DNA of 64,000 bases from Candidatus Thiodiazotropha sp. (ex Monitilora ramsayi) (GCA_025655595.1 JAHXIO010000010.1:1-64000), one strand, 5' to 3'. Positions 8,791 to 19,516 are shown, counted from the stretch's first letter. Notes: generated by a model not told the origin, from the sequence alone. A program made the numbers and translations.

Positions 8791-9170
8791 ATTTTTCTCT
8801 CTCCTGTGACTTCTATTGACCAAATGACATCAGATGTTGATACACGACTCTCCTTTCGCACCTTCGAGCATAGCTCAAATTATTGATTGGCATCCTACTT
8901 AAGTCTGTAGACAGCTATCAGCCAACGTCTCCTCAGCAGATTTACATCAGTATTTGATGAAATTAAAGAATGGAATTGTCAATGGAAGAGTTTCAATGAT
9001 GTGAGTCAACGCACTAGGGGGATTTAGTGATCGCCATCAATTCAATCGATGGCGTTCCCGGGGATATCAACTGGCTGAAGGGCGGGGGTTAAACAAGGAT
9101 AGATACTACAGAGCAGCGCGTGATTTTTTAAGGGACGATCAATGAAATTCAGCTGAAGTATTCCATCAGC
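8791..9170. other. Intergenic region upstream of the TAXI receptor gene
   Basis: About 380 bp without a supported gene. It should contain the promoter for the TRAP operon. I see no repeat or RNA element beyond short AT-rich stretches. Confidence 0.4.
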
Positions 9171-9201
9171 AACCCCGGAGGGATCGACTCCCTCCGGGGT
9201 T
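9171..9201 (-). terminator. Hairpin downstream of acnB
   Basis: AACCCCGGAGGGA and TCCCTCCGGGGTT pair perfectly around five bases, 11 bp beyond the acnB stop. No long T-run follows, but strength and position fit transcription termination or 3'-end protection. Confidence 0.7.
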
Positions 9202-9212
9202 AATGATGCCAA

Positions 9213-11816
9213 TCAGGCAATCAGCTTGACCGCAATCTCCCTGCCGCGATCGGCCGACTCCACATACTCATCCATCTTGTCGAAGTTGAGGTACTTGTAG
9301 ATCTCCGGCGCCATGGAGTCGATCTTGGTGGCGTAAGCCATGTACTCCTCCACCGTCGGCAGCTTGCCCATGACGGCGGCCACCGCGGCCAGTTCCGCCG
9401 AGGAGAGGAAGACGTCGGCCCCCTGCCCCAGGCGGTTGGGGAAGTTACGGGTAGAGGTGGAGACCGCCGTGGAGCCCGCGGCAATGCGCGCCTGATTACC
9501 CATGCAGAGGGAGCAACCAGGCATCTCGGTACGCGCACCGGCACCGGCGTAGACGTTATAGATTCCCTCCTCCATCAGCTGCTGCTCGTCCATCTTGGTG
9601 GGCGGCGCCAGCCAGAGCCGGGTCGGGATGGTCGCGCCCGAGGCCTCCAGCAGCTTGGCAGTCGCGCGGAAGTGGCCGATGTTGGTCATGCAGGAACCGA
9701 TGAAGACCTCGTCGATCTTGGTGCCTGCGATCTCCGACAGGGGCTTCACGTCGTCCGGATCGTTGGGGCAGGCCAGCAGGGGCTCTTTGATGTCCGACAT
9801 GTTGATCTCGATCACCTCGGCGTACTCCGCATCGGCATCGCCACGCATCAGGGTCGGGTTCTCCAGCCACTCCTCCATGGCGCGGGCGCGACGCTCCAGG
9901 GTACGGGCGTCCTCGTAGCCGTTGTCGATCATCCAGCGCAGCATGGTGATGTTGGAGCGCAGGTACTCGGCCACCGAATCTTCGGAGAGCTCAATGGTAC
10001 AGCCGCCGGCGGAACGCTCGGCAGAGGCGTCGGAGAGCTCGAAGGCCTGCTCAACGGTCAGGTTGGGCAACCCCTGGATCTCCAGGATGCGGCCGTTGTA
10101 GATGTTCTTCTTGCCCTTCTTTTCCACCGTCAGCAGACCCCGCTGCAGCGCCGCATAGGGGATGGCGTTGACCAGATCGCGCAGGGTGATGCCGGGCTGC
10201 ATCTCGCCGGTGAACTTCACCAGCACCGACTCCGGCATATCCAGCGGGATCACACCCAGTGCCGCGCCGAAGGCAACCAGGCCGGAACCGGCCGGGAAGG
10301 AGATACCCAGCGGGAAGCGGGTGTGGGAGTCGCCACCGGTGCCCACCTGGTCGGGCAGCAGCATGCGGTTGAGCCAGGAGTGAATGATGCCGTCACCCGG
10401 GCGCAGTGAGACACCGCCCCGGTTCTGAATGAAATCGGGCAAGGTATGCTGTGTGTTGATATCCACCGGCTTGGGATAGGCAGCAGTGTGGCAAAAGGAC
10501 TGCATCACCAGGTCAGCACTGAAGCCGAGACAGGCCAGCTCTTTCAGCTCGTCCCGGGTCATGGGACCGGTGGTGTCCTGGGAGCCGACGGTGCTCATAC
10601 GCGGCTCGCAGTAGGTGCCGGGGCGGATGCCTTCGACACCGCAGGCCTTGCCGACCATCTTCTGCGCCAGGGTGAAACCCTTGCCGGAGTCTGCCGGATC
10701 GACCGGGCGACGGAAGGCGTCGGCCGGCTCCAGGCCCAGGGCCTCACGAGCCCTCTCGGTGAGGGATCGACCGATGATCAGGGGGATACGGCCACCGGCT
10801 TTCGCCTCGTCGAGCAGCACCTCGGTTTTGAGGCTGAAATCGGAGAGCAGCTCTCCGGATTCTGTCTCGATCTTGCCCTCATAGGGCTTGACCACAATGG
10901 TGTCGCCCATGGCGAGCTTCTCCACCGGGCACTCGATGGGCAGGGCGCCGGAGTCTTCCACCGTATTGAAGAAGATGGGGGCGATCTTGCCGCCCAGCAC
11001 CACACCGCCCTGACGTTTATTGGGCACGAAGGGGATGTCATCGCCCATGTGCCACAACACCGAGTTGGTGGCCGACTTACGCGAAGAACCGGTGCCAACC
11101 ACGTCACCCACATAGGCCAGAGGCAGGCCCTTCTCCTTGAGTGTCTCGAGGGCAGAGATCGGGCCGACCTTACCCTGCTCGTCCGGGATGATGCCTTCTC
11201 GCTCATTCTTCAGCATCGCCAGGGCGTGCAGAGGTATATCGGGGCGGGACCAGGCGTCCTGAGCCGGCGACAGATCGTCAGTGTTGGTTTCGCCGGTCAC
11301 CTTGAACACGGTCAGCTTGATCTCGGCAGGTACATCGGGCTTGCGCTTAAACCACTCGGCATCGGCCCAGGACTCGAGCACCGCCTTGGCGTTGGCGCTA
11401 CCGGCGTCGGCCTTCTCCTTCATATCGTGGAAGGCATCGAACATCAGCAGGGTGTACTTCAGCTGCTCGGCCGCCAGCTCGCCCAGTTCTGCGTCATCAA
11501 TCAACTCGATCAGCGGCTGAATATTGTAACCGCCAAGCATGGTGCCGAGCAGTTCCACCGCCTTGTTTCTATCGATCAGGGGGCTTTCCGCCTCCCCCTT
11601 GGCCACCGCAGCAAGAAAGCCCGCCTTCACATAGGCGGCATCGTCCACGCCCGGCGGCACACGGTTGGTGAGCAGATCCAGCAGGGTCTCCTCCTCACCG
11701 GCGGGAGGGCTCTTCAAAAGCTCAACCAAGTCAGCCACCTGCTGCGCATTCAGCGGCAGCGGGGGGATTCCCTGTTGGGCACGTTCTTCCACATGTTGGC
11801 GATAGGCTTCGAGCAT
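9213..11816 (-). CDS. acnB: Bifunctional aconitate hydratase 2 / 2-methylisocitrate dehydratase
   Basis: The 867-residue sequence is AcnB from end to end: [16 protein letters not shown] at the start, the HEAT-like N-domain, [48 protein letters not shown] and the cluster-binding regions [10 protein letters not shown] (near residue 705) and [10 protein letters not shown] (near residue 767). It interconverts citrate and isocitrate in the TCA cycle with a [4Fe-4S] cluster. The length equals that of the E. coli enzyme. It stands alone; the LysR-type gene diverges from it across 177 bp. Confidence 0.97.
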   Translation of the reverse strand: MLEAYRQHVEERAQQGIPPLPLNAQQVADLVELLKSPPAGEEETLLDLLTNRVPPGVDDAAYVKAGFLAAVAKGEAESPLIDRNKAVELLGTMLGGYNIQPLIELIDDAELGELAAEQLKYTLLMFDAFHDMKEKADAGSANAKAVLESWADAEWFKRKPDVPAEIKLTVFKVTGETNTDDLSPAQDAWSRPDIPLHALAMLKNEREGIIPDEQGKVGPISALETLKEKGLPLAYVGDVVGTGSSRKSATNSVLWHMGDDIPFVPNKRQGGVVLGGKIAPIFFNTVEDSGALPIECPVEKLAMGDTIVVKPYEGKIETESGELLSDFSLKTEVLLDEAKAGGRIPLIIGRSLTERAREALGLEPADAFRRPVDPADSGKGFTLAQKMVGKACGVEGIRPGTYCEPRMSTVGSQDTTGPMTRDELKELACLGFSADLVMQSFCHTAAYPKPVDINTQHTLPDFIQNRGGVSLRPGDGIIHSWLNRMLLPDQVGTGGDSHTRFPLGISFPAGSGLVAFGAALGVIPLDMPESVLVKFTGEMQPGITLRDLVNAIPYAALQRGLLTVEKKGKKNIYNGRILEIQGLPNLTVEQAFELSDASAERSAGGCTIELSEDSVAEYLRSNITMLRWMIDNGYEDARTLERRARAMEEWLENPTLMRGDADAEYAEVIEINMSDIKEPLLACPNDPDDVKPLSEIAGTKIDEVFIGSCMTNIGHFRATAKLLEASGATIPTRLWLAPPTKMDEQQLMEEGIYNVYAGAGARTEMPGCSLCMGNQARIAAGSTAVSTSTRNFPNRLGQGADVFLSSAELAAVAAVMGKLPTVEEYMAYATKIDSMAPEIYKYLNFDKMDEYVESADRGREIAVKLIA

Positions 11817-11950
11817 GTTCGACCTCTCTTCGTAGGTAACAGGTGGTTGTGAGCACTCATCGCCACAACCAATGGTTCAGTTAGCCGGTTTAACCGACCT
11901 TGTGACAGAAAAGATATCAGAGCTTTTTCTATACGTATAATGGATTGTTC

Positions 11951-11978
11951 GCATGTATAATATGCAAATATTGCATGT
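11951..11978. promoter_or_regulatory. Candidate LysR operator between acnB and the LysR gene
   Basis: Two overlapping AT-rich palindromes, GCATGTATAATATGC (11951-11965) and ATGCAAATATTGCAT (11962-11976), lie 18-43 bp before the LysR start. A further TATACGTATA is at 11930-11939. Overlapping dyads in a divergent promoter fit LysR binding and autoregulation; this is inference. Confidence 0.45.
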
Positions 11979-11993
11979 TAAAAGTTACTGATC

Positions 11994-12875
11994 ATGGACC
12001 TGCAACTCTTACGCTCCCTGCTTGCCGTGGCCGATACCGGATCGATCACGGAAGCGGCTGACCGAATCGGCGTGACGCAACCGGCGCTTTCACGCCGCCT
12101 TCAACAGTTAGAGGACCATTTCGGCGCTGAATTGCTCTCTCGTGGAAGAAAAGGGGCTGAATTGACAGAGATTGGCCGCCTGGTCGAAAGCGAAGCCCGG
12201 ATACTGGTCAACCGATACGACCATCTGCGGGAACAGGTGCGGGCGCATCAGGGGCTTGAGGGAGGGACCGTCCGCATTGGCGGCGGCGCCACCGCAGTCT
12301 CCTTTGTACTACCCAAGGCGATCGCCAGCTTCCAGCAGGACTACCCCGCAGTGAGATTTCAGCTCAAGGAGGCCGGTAGTATCGAGGTGGCGGAAGATGT
12401 CATCAGTGGGCGATTGGAGCTGGGGCTTGTCACCCTGCCGGTGCAAGATCGTGAACTCACACTCTGGCCACTGCTGACCGATCGCATTGTCCTGGTCGGT
12501 CCAAGCAACCATCCACTTGCCAAAGCAGGCAGCATCCGGGCGGAATCTCTGGAAGGACTCGCCTTTGTCGGTTTCGAGGCCGACACGGCGGTACGGCAGA
12601 TCATCGACGCAACCCTGCGTGATGCCGGCGTGGAGATGAACGTGGTGATGGAGTTGCGTTCAATCCCCGCCATTCTGCGTATGGTGGCCACAACCGGGAA
12701 CCTGGCTTTTGTCAGTCAACTCGGGGTGGACAGTCTGGAAGAGGTTCGCGAGATTGATGTCACTGGCCTTAACATCGAGAGGAAACTGGCGGTCATTGCC
12801 AAACGGGGTTCAACCCTCTCCCCTGCGACACACGCCTTTGCGACACTGCTTAGGGAAAATTATATACCTGAGTAA
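11994..12875 (+). CDS. LysR-family transcriptional regulator
   Basis: The 293-residue protein has the N-terminal winged helix of the family (LRSLLAVADTGSITEAADRI, then VTQPALSRRLQQLEDHFGAE) and a substrate-binding domain from about residue 90. It diverges from acnB, and LysR proteins often control the divergent gene, so acnB or another carbon gene is a plausible target; the inducer is unknown. Confidence 0.88.
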   Translation: MDLQLLRSLLAVADTGSITEAADRIGVTQPALSRRLQQLEDHFGAELLSRGRKGAELTEIGRLVESEARILVNRYDHLREQVRAHQGLEGGTVRIGGGATAVSFVLPKAIASFQQDYPAVRFQLKEAGSIEVAEDVISGRLELGLVTLPVQDRELTLWPLLTDRIVLVGPSNHPLAKAGSIRAESLEGLAFVGFEADTAVRQIIDATLRDAGVEMNVVMELRSIPAILRMVATTGNLAFVSQLGVDSLEEVREIDVTGLNIERKLAVIAKRGSTLSPATHAFATLLRENYIPE

Positions 12876-13076
12876 AATCCACGCTTAATGTCCAAATAGG
12901 ATGCCTGCCTAAAAAAGCAGAGCCGTTGAGTCTATGAGATTGTTAAATTTAGGGATTAACGCTTGACTCAGGCCGGTATTGGGATTATTTTCCCATCTTA
13001 AGAATTCAGGGGCAGCACCGCACTTCCCGCGTCCCAAGCATCTCCTCAAAAACGACAGATCTTAAGGATAGCAGAC

Positions 13077-16000
13077 ATGCGCAATCCTCACCGGACTGAA
13101 CCAGTCAAGGGCATTCATCGCCTATACCCCCTGTTCTCACTTATTCTAGTTTTCGCACTCACCGCATGCGGCGGAAGCAGCGGAGGAAGCACAAACAGCG
13201 CGCCGGTCGCCAACGCCAACGGCGACTACCCTGGAACGGTCGGGGTCGCAGTCAGTTTTGACAGTAGTGGCACCAGTGACTCAGACGGATCGATTGTCGG
13301 TTATTTATGGACTTTCGGTGACGGCGGAACAAGTACTGATGCCAATCCCACTCATACCTATGCGAATGCCGGCAGTTATACCGTCACCCTGACAGTCTCT
13401 GATAATGACGGTGCCACCAACAGCGACACGGCAACAGCAACCATTACAGATCCGGCAAATCTTGCCCCAACCGCCAATGCCAACGGCCCCTACAGCGCCC
13501 AGTCCGGTGAGGCGATCAATTTCAGCAGTACCGGCTCCTCAGACAGTGATGGCTCCATCACGACATATGCCTGGGACTTCGGCGATGGCGCTACCAGCAG
13601 CGATGCCAACCCTGCACATATCTATTCTGCCGCAGGAACATTTACCGTCTCACTGACCGTGACCGACAATGATGGCGCCAGTCATACGGACACAACCTCG
13701 GCCACCATCACTAACCCACCTGGCGGCAATCAGACGCCGACTGCGAATGCCAACGGCCCCTACACAGGTACGACCGGGATTGCCGTCGCATTTTCCAGCG
13801 CCGGTTCCAGTGACCCGGACGGCACCATTGCAACCTACGCCTGGAATTTCGGTGACGGCAATACCAGCAACGCGGCCAATCCCAGCCACACCTATGCGGC
13901 TGCAGGCACTTATAACGTTAGTCTGACAGTGACCGATGATGGCGGTGCTGTCGATAGCGATATCACCACCGCCACCATCTCCGATCCGGTCAATGCGGCA
14001 CCGACTGCCAATGCCAATGGCGACTATGCCGGGACCTCTGGGGTCGCCGTCAGCTTCAGCAGTGCCGGATCTGTCGACAGCGACGGCAGCATCACATCCT
14101 ATGCCTGGGATTTCGGCGACGGCGGCATCAGTAGCCAGGCCAACCCGAATCACAGCTATGCTGCGGCAGGCAGCTATACCGTCACTCTGACGGTCACGGA
14201 CAACGATGGTGCAACAGACAGTGACACGGCAACGGCCACCATCTCGGCTGCAGCGAACGTTGCGCCTACCGCCAATGCCAACGGCAGCTACACGGGAACC
14301 ACCGGCAACCCGGTGAGCTTTTTCAGCACCGGTTCCAGCGACAGTGACGGGGCCATTACCGGCTATCTGTGGGACTTCGGTGACGGCGCCAACAGCTCCG
14401 ATGCCAATCCGGTCCACACCTATGCCACCGCCGGCAACTATACGGTGACCCTGACCGTCACTGATGACGATGGCGCTACCGACAACGATACGGCTTCAGC
14501 CGCCATCACCGATACTCCGGCCGTGCCCAATGTTTCGATCAATTCCACCAGTCAGAATGGCGCATTGAGCATGACCCCGGTCACTGAGCAACCGCTGGAC
14601 GGACAGGCGGGTTATAGGATCTTTGCCGTCAACGATCTGGGCATGCATTGCGGCGATTTCGACACCCGCGTCTCGAGCATTCTGCCGCCCTTCAACGTCC
14701 TGCATGCCACGGTCATCCAGCGGGGGGCCACACCCATAGTGTTGACGCCTACCGATAACGTTGAGGTCTACTACTCTTCATCTTCCAATCCGAATGATCC
14801 GATCCTCACCGGCGTCAACTCGGCGGGCACCGGTCCTGTCTACTCCAGCCTGGCCGGCGGCAATGTCTTCAAGACCAACTTCTGGGATATCGCACGGGAT
14901 GCCTACGACCCCTTCTATCCGGCAGGTATACTCCCCCTGTTCTACCCAGCGGGTCCGGTGGAAGATATTCTGGATCTTGGTCTGCCGATGCCCAATGTGG
15001 AGCGGCTCTACCTGGGAGACGGCATGCTGACCGCGGATCAGCAGTCGATGCCCGGCAGGCACGGCCCATACGTGGACAATGCGGAAGAAAAGTTTGAAGC
15101 CTACGTGGCCGACCAGCCCTTCTTCACCAATCCAGCGTTCAAGTTCGGTTATGTCTCCGAGGCGGTCAACTGGTACGAAGCACCCGGCATTCCACTCGCC
15201 GCCTTTGACGACGCAGGCCGTGAAAACCCCTGGCCCCTGTTCCGCATTCAGGCAAAACAGACCGGCACCACCCTAGCCTCGGTTGACACCGTGGTTCCGA
15301 TCTCCGGCGAAGCGAACTGCGGCGCCTGCCACGGCTCGCCCCTGGATGGCGGTAACGGTTCCGCCACCGCCACCCTCGTAGACAACAGTATTGTGGTGGC
15401 CGATGTGCTCGATGATCCCGAGCACGGCAATGTGCCGTTGGAGGTCAGCAAGGAGTACGCTGCAGACCTGAACCTGCTCCGGCTGCACGATCATAAGCAC
15501 GGTACGACGCTGGAAGCCAACAAACCAGTGGTCTGCCAGCAGTGTCACTACACTCCCGCGCTGGACCTGGCCCAGCTCGGTCCATTGGACAGCACTTCAG
15601 GAGGTAACGGTCGCGAGCAGACCAGCGTGAAGAGTATGTCCAACGTGATGCACAGCCACCACGGTACGGTGAGGGATACCAACGGCGATCTGCTCTTTCC
15701 CGAAATGCCGGCGGCCATCAAGGACAGCTTCGGTTTCGTCTCCAATGACGCCGAGCGCCGGGCGGTACTCGAAGAAACCTGTTATCAGTGTCATCCGGGA
15801 CGCCGTACCGACTGTCTGCGTGGCGCCATGGCCAACGGCGGGATGCTCTGCCAGGACTGCCACGGCAACATGGAACAGGTGGGCGACGACTTTACCCGCA
15901 ATGTCTCCCCCACCAATGTCGGCGCCTTCGAACTGGGTGGCGACTTCTACACCAATCCGGCCCAGCCCCGTGTACCCTGGGCCAACGAGCCCGGTTGCGG

Positions 16001-16679
16001 TTCCTGTCATACCGGTGATGCCATGAGCAACATGGCCGGCGATGCCAATGTGGTGGTCAACCCGGCCGACACCGATGGGAACGAGGATAACATCCGACTC
16101 TTCCAGGCCTACAAGAGCAATGATTCGAAGGCCACTCCGATTGTGCCGACCAACAAACGCTTTGCTGAGAATGTCATCGAGGCGGACAATCCGGTCATCA
16201 CCGATCCCGGTGACGTCAGAATCGGCAATCCCATGCTCTACCGGGTCAGTAAAGGCCATGGCGGCATTTTCTGTGAGACCTGCCACGGCGCGACCCACGG
16301 TATCTGGCCGAACAAGAACGATCTGGCCAACGACAATGTGGCCGCCAATCAATTACAGGGTCACAAAGGCACAATCATCGAGTGCGATACCTGTCATACG
16401 GGTAGTCTCGGTAATACACTGGATGGTCCGCACGGCATGCACCCGGTGGGCGATACCTCATTCGCTGACGGAGGGCATGCCGGCCTGTCTGAAAGCAATC
16501 CAAACGCTTGTCGCGCATGCCATGGCAATAATGGCCAGGGCACAGTTCTCTCCCGCATGGCGATCGACCGGACACTGCAATGCGATAACTCCACCAGCTT
16601 CTGCCCCGGCGGGAACACCGCCCAGTTCCCGAAAGGCCATATGGTGGGTTGTACCGAATGCCATCCCAATGAGCTCTAG
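13077..16679 (+). CDS. PKD-domain lipoprotein with nine c-type haem motifs
   Basis: The 1200-residue product starts with a lipoprotein signal (LILVFALTACGGSSGGS). Five PKD domains follow at about residues 42-480, each with the core YxWDFGDG or WTFGDG and ending in TVTLTV. A central region holds NDLGMHCGDFDTRVSSILPP, a segment I associate with multihaem proteins. The last 450 residues carry nine CxxCH motifs: CGACH, CQQCH, CYQCH, CQDCH, CGSCH, CETCH, CDTCH, CRACH and CTECH. The protein is probably lipid-anchored to the outer membrane, with the PKD stalk holding the haem domain away from the membrane. A role in extracellular or periplasmic electron transfer is inference. AAGGA precedes the ATG. 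Confidence 0.88.
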   Translation: MRNPHRTEPVKGIHRLYPLFSLILVFALTACGGSSGGSTNSAPVANANGDYPGTVGVAVSFDSSGTSDSDGSIVGYLWTFGDGGTSTDANPTHTYANAGSYTVTLTVSDNDGATNSDTATATITDPANLAPTANANGPYSAQSGEAINFSSTGSSDSDGSITTYAWDFGDGATSSDANPAHIYSAAGTFTVSLTVTDNDGASHTDTTSATITNPPGGNQTPTANANGPYTGTTGIAVAFSSAGSSDPDGTIATYAWNFGDGNTSNAANPSHTYAAAGTYNVSLTVTDDGGAVDSDITTATISDPVNAAPTANANGDYAGTSGVAVSFSSAGSVDSDGSITSYAWDFGDGGISSQANPNHSYAAAGSYTVTLTVTDNDGATDSDTATATISAAANVAPTANANGSYTGTTGNPVSFFSTGSSDSDGAITGYLWDFGDGANSSDANPVHTYATAGNYTVTLTVTDDDGATDNDTASAAITDTPAVPNVSINSTSQNGALSMTPVTEQPLDGQAGYRIFAVNDLGMHCGDFDTRVSSILPPFNVLHATVIQRGATPIVLTPTDNVEVYYSSSSNPNDPILTGVNSAGTGPVYSSLAGGNVFKTNFWDIARDAYDPFYPAGILPLFYPAGPVEDILDLGLPMPNVERLYLGDGMLTADQQSMPGRHGPYVDNAEEKFEAYVADQPFFTNPAFKFGYVSEAVNWYEAPGIPLAAFDDAGRENPWPLFRIQAKQTGTTLASVDTVVPISGEANCGACHGSPLDGGNGSATATLVDNSIVVADVLDDPEHGNVPLEVSKEYAADLNLLRLHDHKHGTTLEANKPVVCQQCHYTPALDLAQLGPLDSTSGGNGREQTSVKSMSNVMHSHHGTVRDTNGDLLFPEMPAAIKDSFGFVSNDAERRAVLEETCYQCHPGRRTDCLRGAMANGGMLCQDCHGNMEQVGDDFTRNVSPTNVGAFELGGDFYTNPAQPRVPWANEPGCGSCHTGDAMSNMAGDANVVVNPADTDGNEDNIRLFQAYKSNDSKATPIVPTNKRFAENVIEADNPVITDPGDVRIGNPMLYRVSKGHGGIFCETCHGATHGIWPNKNDLANDNVAANQLQGHKGTIIECDTCHTGSLGNTLDGPHGMHPVGDTSFADGGHAGLSESNPNACRACHGNNGQGTVLSRMAIDRTLQCDNSTSFCPGGNTAQFPKGHMVGCTECHPNEL

Positions 16680-16713
16680 ATAACAATAATAACGACTATT
16701 TTCTTCCCTTGTA

Positions 16714-16741
16714 CCGCATGTCGTCTGGCATGCGGTTTTTT
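16714..16741 (+). terminator. Rho-independent terminator after the PKD cytochrome
   Basis: CCGCATG and CATGCGG form a stem around eight bases, followed directly by TTTTTT. It lies 35 bp past the stop codon of the cytochrome gene. Confidence 0.85.
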
Positions 16742-16986
16742 ATTTTCACGTCAGGAAGGGACGCACCATCCTTCACTACCAACCCCACCCAACTCATAGT
16801 TGCCAATCGGCACATGAACAGCTGGGTGAATTCAATGCAGGTTTTGTAGTCAAACCAGTCGATTCAGTCTATGGGCTACGGCCAATACCCTGCCACAAGC
16901 AAGCGATTATCAGCCCACCAAGAGAACCTGGTTCGACTGTACAAAGAATCAACCCAAACCATCCGGTAAGTAGCTGCAACGACCCT
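16742..16986. other. Intergenic stretch before the 51-residue membrane ORF
   Basis: About 245 bp (roughly 307 counted from the cytochrome stop) with no supported gene, repeat or RNA element. Confidence 0.35.
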
Positions 16987-17142
16987 ATGACCGTCTTCAA
17001 AGACAAGGTACTGTTACTGCTTCTTAGTCTTCTGGGACTCACGCTACTGGCTTTTTACTACGGCATTTTCCCCTACCCTTTCGGCCTGCTGATACTGTTG
17101 ATACTCATCATCGCCAGACTGCTCTCACGGCCATCACAATAA
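16987..17142 (+). CDS. Small membrane protein, 51 residues
   Basis: An ATG opens a frame with two hydrophobic segments (about residues 8-27 and 30-45) separated by FPYP and ending in ARLLSRPSQ. This two-pass hairpin layout is typical of small inner-membrane proteins. No strong ribosome-binding site is seen. I recognise no family. Confidence 0.45.
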   Translation: MTVFKDKVLLLLLSLLGLTLLAFYYGIFPYPFGLLILLILIIARLLSRPSQ

Positions 17143-17295
17143 AGAGATGTAGCATTGATGCCTGATACTCACCGTCTGCTTTCTTACATCAATCTATCTC
17201 AGTTAGTCACTCAATCACTTTCCATCTCGAATAGAATAGGCAGCATTCAACATAAAAAAGATACCGTCACGGACATTGATCCAAGGGCCACATAA

Positions 17296-18090
17296 ATGAA
17301 CAATATCGAACTGTTACTAAAGATTATGTCCCGCCTGCGGGATCCGGAGGGAGGCTGCCCCTGGGATCTTCGCCAGACCTACAGCACCATCGTCCCCTAT
17401 ACACTGGAAGAGGCCTACGAAGTGGCCGATGCCATCCAGCGCGGGGATATGGAAGAGCTGCGTAATGAACTGGGAGATCTGCTATTCCAGGTTGTCTTCT
17501 ACAGTCAGATAGCCCGCGAGGAGGGCCATTTCGATTTCGGGCAAGTGGTTGAGGGTATCTGCGAAAAGATGCTCCGCCGCCATCCCCATGTCTTTTCAGA
17601 CGCCAAGTTCGAGACCGAAGCCGAACTACGGGCGGCCTGGGAGCAGCAAAAGTCCGATGAACGCGCTGAAAAGACTGCCACAAAAGACATCAGCGAACTG
17701 GCCGGTGTGGCCAGAGCCTTGCCCGCTCTGATACGGGCGGAGAAGTTACAAAAACGCGCGGCACGGGTGGGTTTCGATTGGCCGGATGTTGATGGGGCAC
17801 TAAAGAAAGTCCATGAGGAGCTGGCGGAGATACAACAGGAGCTGGATCAGGAAGACCTCGACAAGGCGCAAGATGAACTGGGGGATCTCCTGTTCAGCGT
17901 GGTCAACGTGACACGACTGTTGGGTATGGATGCGGAGCAGGTTCTGAGTCAGGCAAACGAGAAATTTGAAAGACGTTTTCGCGGGATGGAAAAGCGGTTG
18001 TGGGATAGCGGTAAAGCGGATCTGCACACACTGACTTTGGAAGAGATGGACAGCGCTTGGGAAGAGATCAAGCGTCAAGAAAAAAGATAG
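17296..18090 (+). CDS. mazG: Nucleoside triphosphate pyrophosphohydrolase
   Basis: The 264-residue protein matches MazG along its whole length: LLKIMSRLRDPEGGCPWDLR at the start, the metal-binding YTLEEAYEVADAI with the EExxE motif, ELGDLLFQVVFYSQIA, RRHPHVFSD, and a second MazG domain with DELGDLLFSVVNVTRLLG. It hydrolyses NTPs to NMP and pyrophosphate, cleaning nucleotide pools and possibly lowering ppGpp. It is 264 residues against 263 in E. coli. Confidence 0.95.
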   Translation: MNNIELLLKIMSRLRDPEGGCPWDLRQTYSTIVPYTLEEAYEVADAIQRGDMEELRNELGDLLFQVVFYSQIAREEGHFDFGQVVEGICEKMLRRHPHVFSDAKFETEAELRAAWEQQKSDERAEKTATKDISELAGVARALPALIRAEKLQKRAARVGFDWPDVDGALKKVHEELAEIQQELDQEDLDKAQDELGDLLFSVVNVTRLLGMDAEQVLSQANEKFERRFRGMEKRLWDSGKADLHTLTLEEMDSAWEEIKRQEKR

Positions 18091-18158
18091 GATTTTGACC
18101 CAAAGGTGTCAGATATATTTTCCATTAATAATAAATCTAACACCTGGTATCACTAACC

Positions 18159-18632
18159 TCAGAGACGATTGATCAATACCGTCGCAATCTGCTGCGCCAA
18201 TCCCAACTGCCCATCCCCTCCAACGCTCCTTTCCTCAATCCGGACGAGCAGATAGAGATCGTTCCTGACCAGGACTGCCAGCATGCGCCGTGAAGGAATC
18301 CACATTGCTTCCTGACCAATTCCCGTTACCGCTGTGAAATCAGGCCACATCTGATTGGAGACATACCCGTCCCGGGCTGCAGCACCACGCGTCACCGCAT
18401 AACTGAGAACCGGCGGACGCACCACACCACCAAAAGTACACGACGCCAGCACGCGCAGATTGCCTTGAGGCAGTGTGTTCGCCACTGTGATGCCCGTCCA
18501 ATCCGCGACCTCGGCGAAACTCGCCAAGCTGCAAGGACTGTCGTTATCCTGAGCCACAACGGGCAAGGAGCCGGCTATCGTAAGAATGCTTATTGCCGAG
18601 AGCAAAAGGAATGTGTTGATCTTTGGCTTCAT
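18159..18632 (-). CDS. Secreted protein of unknown function
   Basis: The 157-residue product begins with a signal peptide (NTFLLLSAISILTIAGSLPV, cleavage after VVAQ). The mature part has two cysteines that could form a disulfide (SPCSLASFAEVADWTG and ASCTFGG). It resembles small exported DUF3558-like proteins in outline, but I do not claim membership. The start at 18632 was chosen because the signal peptide begins there and AGGATTG lies upstream. Confidence 0.6.
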   Translation of the reverse strand: MKPKINTFLLLSAISILTIAGSLPVVAQDNDSPCSLASFAEVADWTGITVANTLPQGNLRVLASCTFGGVVRPPVLSYAVTRGAAARDGYVSNQMWPDFTAVTGIGQEAMWIPSRRMLAVLVRNDLYLLVRIEERSVGGDGQLGLAQQIATVLINRL

Positions 18633-18711
18633 AATTTCAATCCTGTGATTATTATTTGAAGCATATGCGGCATCGATGGCTACGCGGGCTGCGGCATACC
18701 GCATACATAGC

Positions 18712-18787
18712 AATAATAGGGAACAGACTGCGGTTTACCACTTATAAACAGCATTGTTAAAGAAGATTGTGCTCTGCCCCCTTTTTA
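18712..18787. repeat. GGGACAGACCACGG-type palindromic repeat (copy 1)
   Basis: AATAATAGGGAACAGACTGC at the left is mirrored by GTGCTCTGCCCCCTTTTTAC at the right. It is one of five related imperfect palindromes in this window; see the findings. Confidence 0.6.
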
Positions 18788-18859
18788 CCAGAGACTGAAA
18801 ATCAAGAGCCTTCTGCCAACGCCAACAATCGGCCTCACTCTATGGTGGCTGGAGTAAAG

Positions 18860-19516
18860 CTAACCATTTGCCTCATTGTGCCTTCGATGATAGATAAACC
18901 AAGCAAGCCAGAGCAATGTCGAGATCCCAATGGCGGTAAAGATTGCCGGTTTCGGATTGTTGATAGAACTGACAGAACCAGCATAGCTCGCTATCAGAAC
19001 GTAAGGTACGGTGCTGACAGACCAGGCAGCAAGAAAACGATAAAATGGCATGCGTGTCATACCAGAAAGACAGGCGGCAGTCTCCGGCAGAATCGGCATA
19101 GCGCGCGAGAGAAGAATCATGGCGAAGCCGTGCCTCTGAAAGGTATGAATCGCTTCGTTTCGTTTCTCCTCATCCCGCAGCAGAAAACCCAGAATCGCCT
19201 CGCCATAAAAACGGCTCAAAAGATACCCGCAAATACCTGCCAACATAGTACCGCCCAGCGCGGCCACAGCGCCATAGGCGTGCCCAAGAAAGTACCCGGA
19301 CAAAATCGTAACCGTTAGCGTCGGTATTGCAATAAACAGATCGGCAAACAACAAAAGCGCGACAATCGAACCGACATAGATGGGTGACGCCTCCCTGGCC
19401 ATTTTTAACCAGGATTCTATCTGTTCAATGGTTAAAATCCCGCTCAGTTTAATAACCAGGAAAGTGACGGCAAAACAGGCGGCAATGATCAGAAAGAGTT
19501 TTATCAGGGGTTTCAT
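18860..19516 (-). CDS. VTT-domain (TVP38/TMEM64, DedA-like) membrane protein
   Basis: This 218-residue protein has five or six membrane segments and the family region GYFLGHAYGAVAALGGTMLA, followed by SRFYGE and later RAMPILPETAACLSGMTRMP. VTT proteins are membrane proteins with proposed lipid-scramblase or transport roles. It is the last gene of a three-gene minus-strand operon behind the SDR and DUF2141 genes, with a 13-bp gap. Confidence 0.85.
   Translation of the reverse strand: MKPLIKLFLIIAACFAVTFLVIKLSGILTIEQIESWLKMAREASPIYVGSIVALLLFADLFIAIPTLTVTILSGYFLGHAYGAVAALGGTMLAGICGYLLSRFYGEAILGFLLRDEEKRNEAIHTFQRHGFAMILLSRAMPILPETAACLSGMTRMPFYRFLAAWSVSTVPYVLIASYAGSVSSINNPKPAIFTAIGISTLLWLAWFIYHRRHNEANG

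Noticed and set aside
10446-11852. Long plus-strand open frame of 468 codons
   Set aside because: It is the antisense shadow of acnB; the acnB match is complete and certain.
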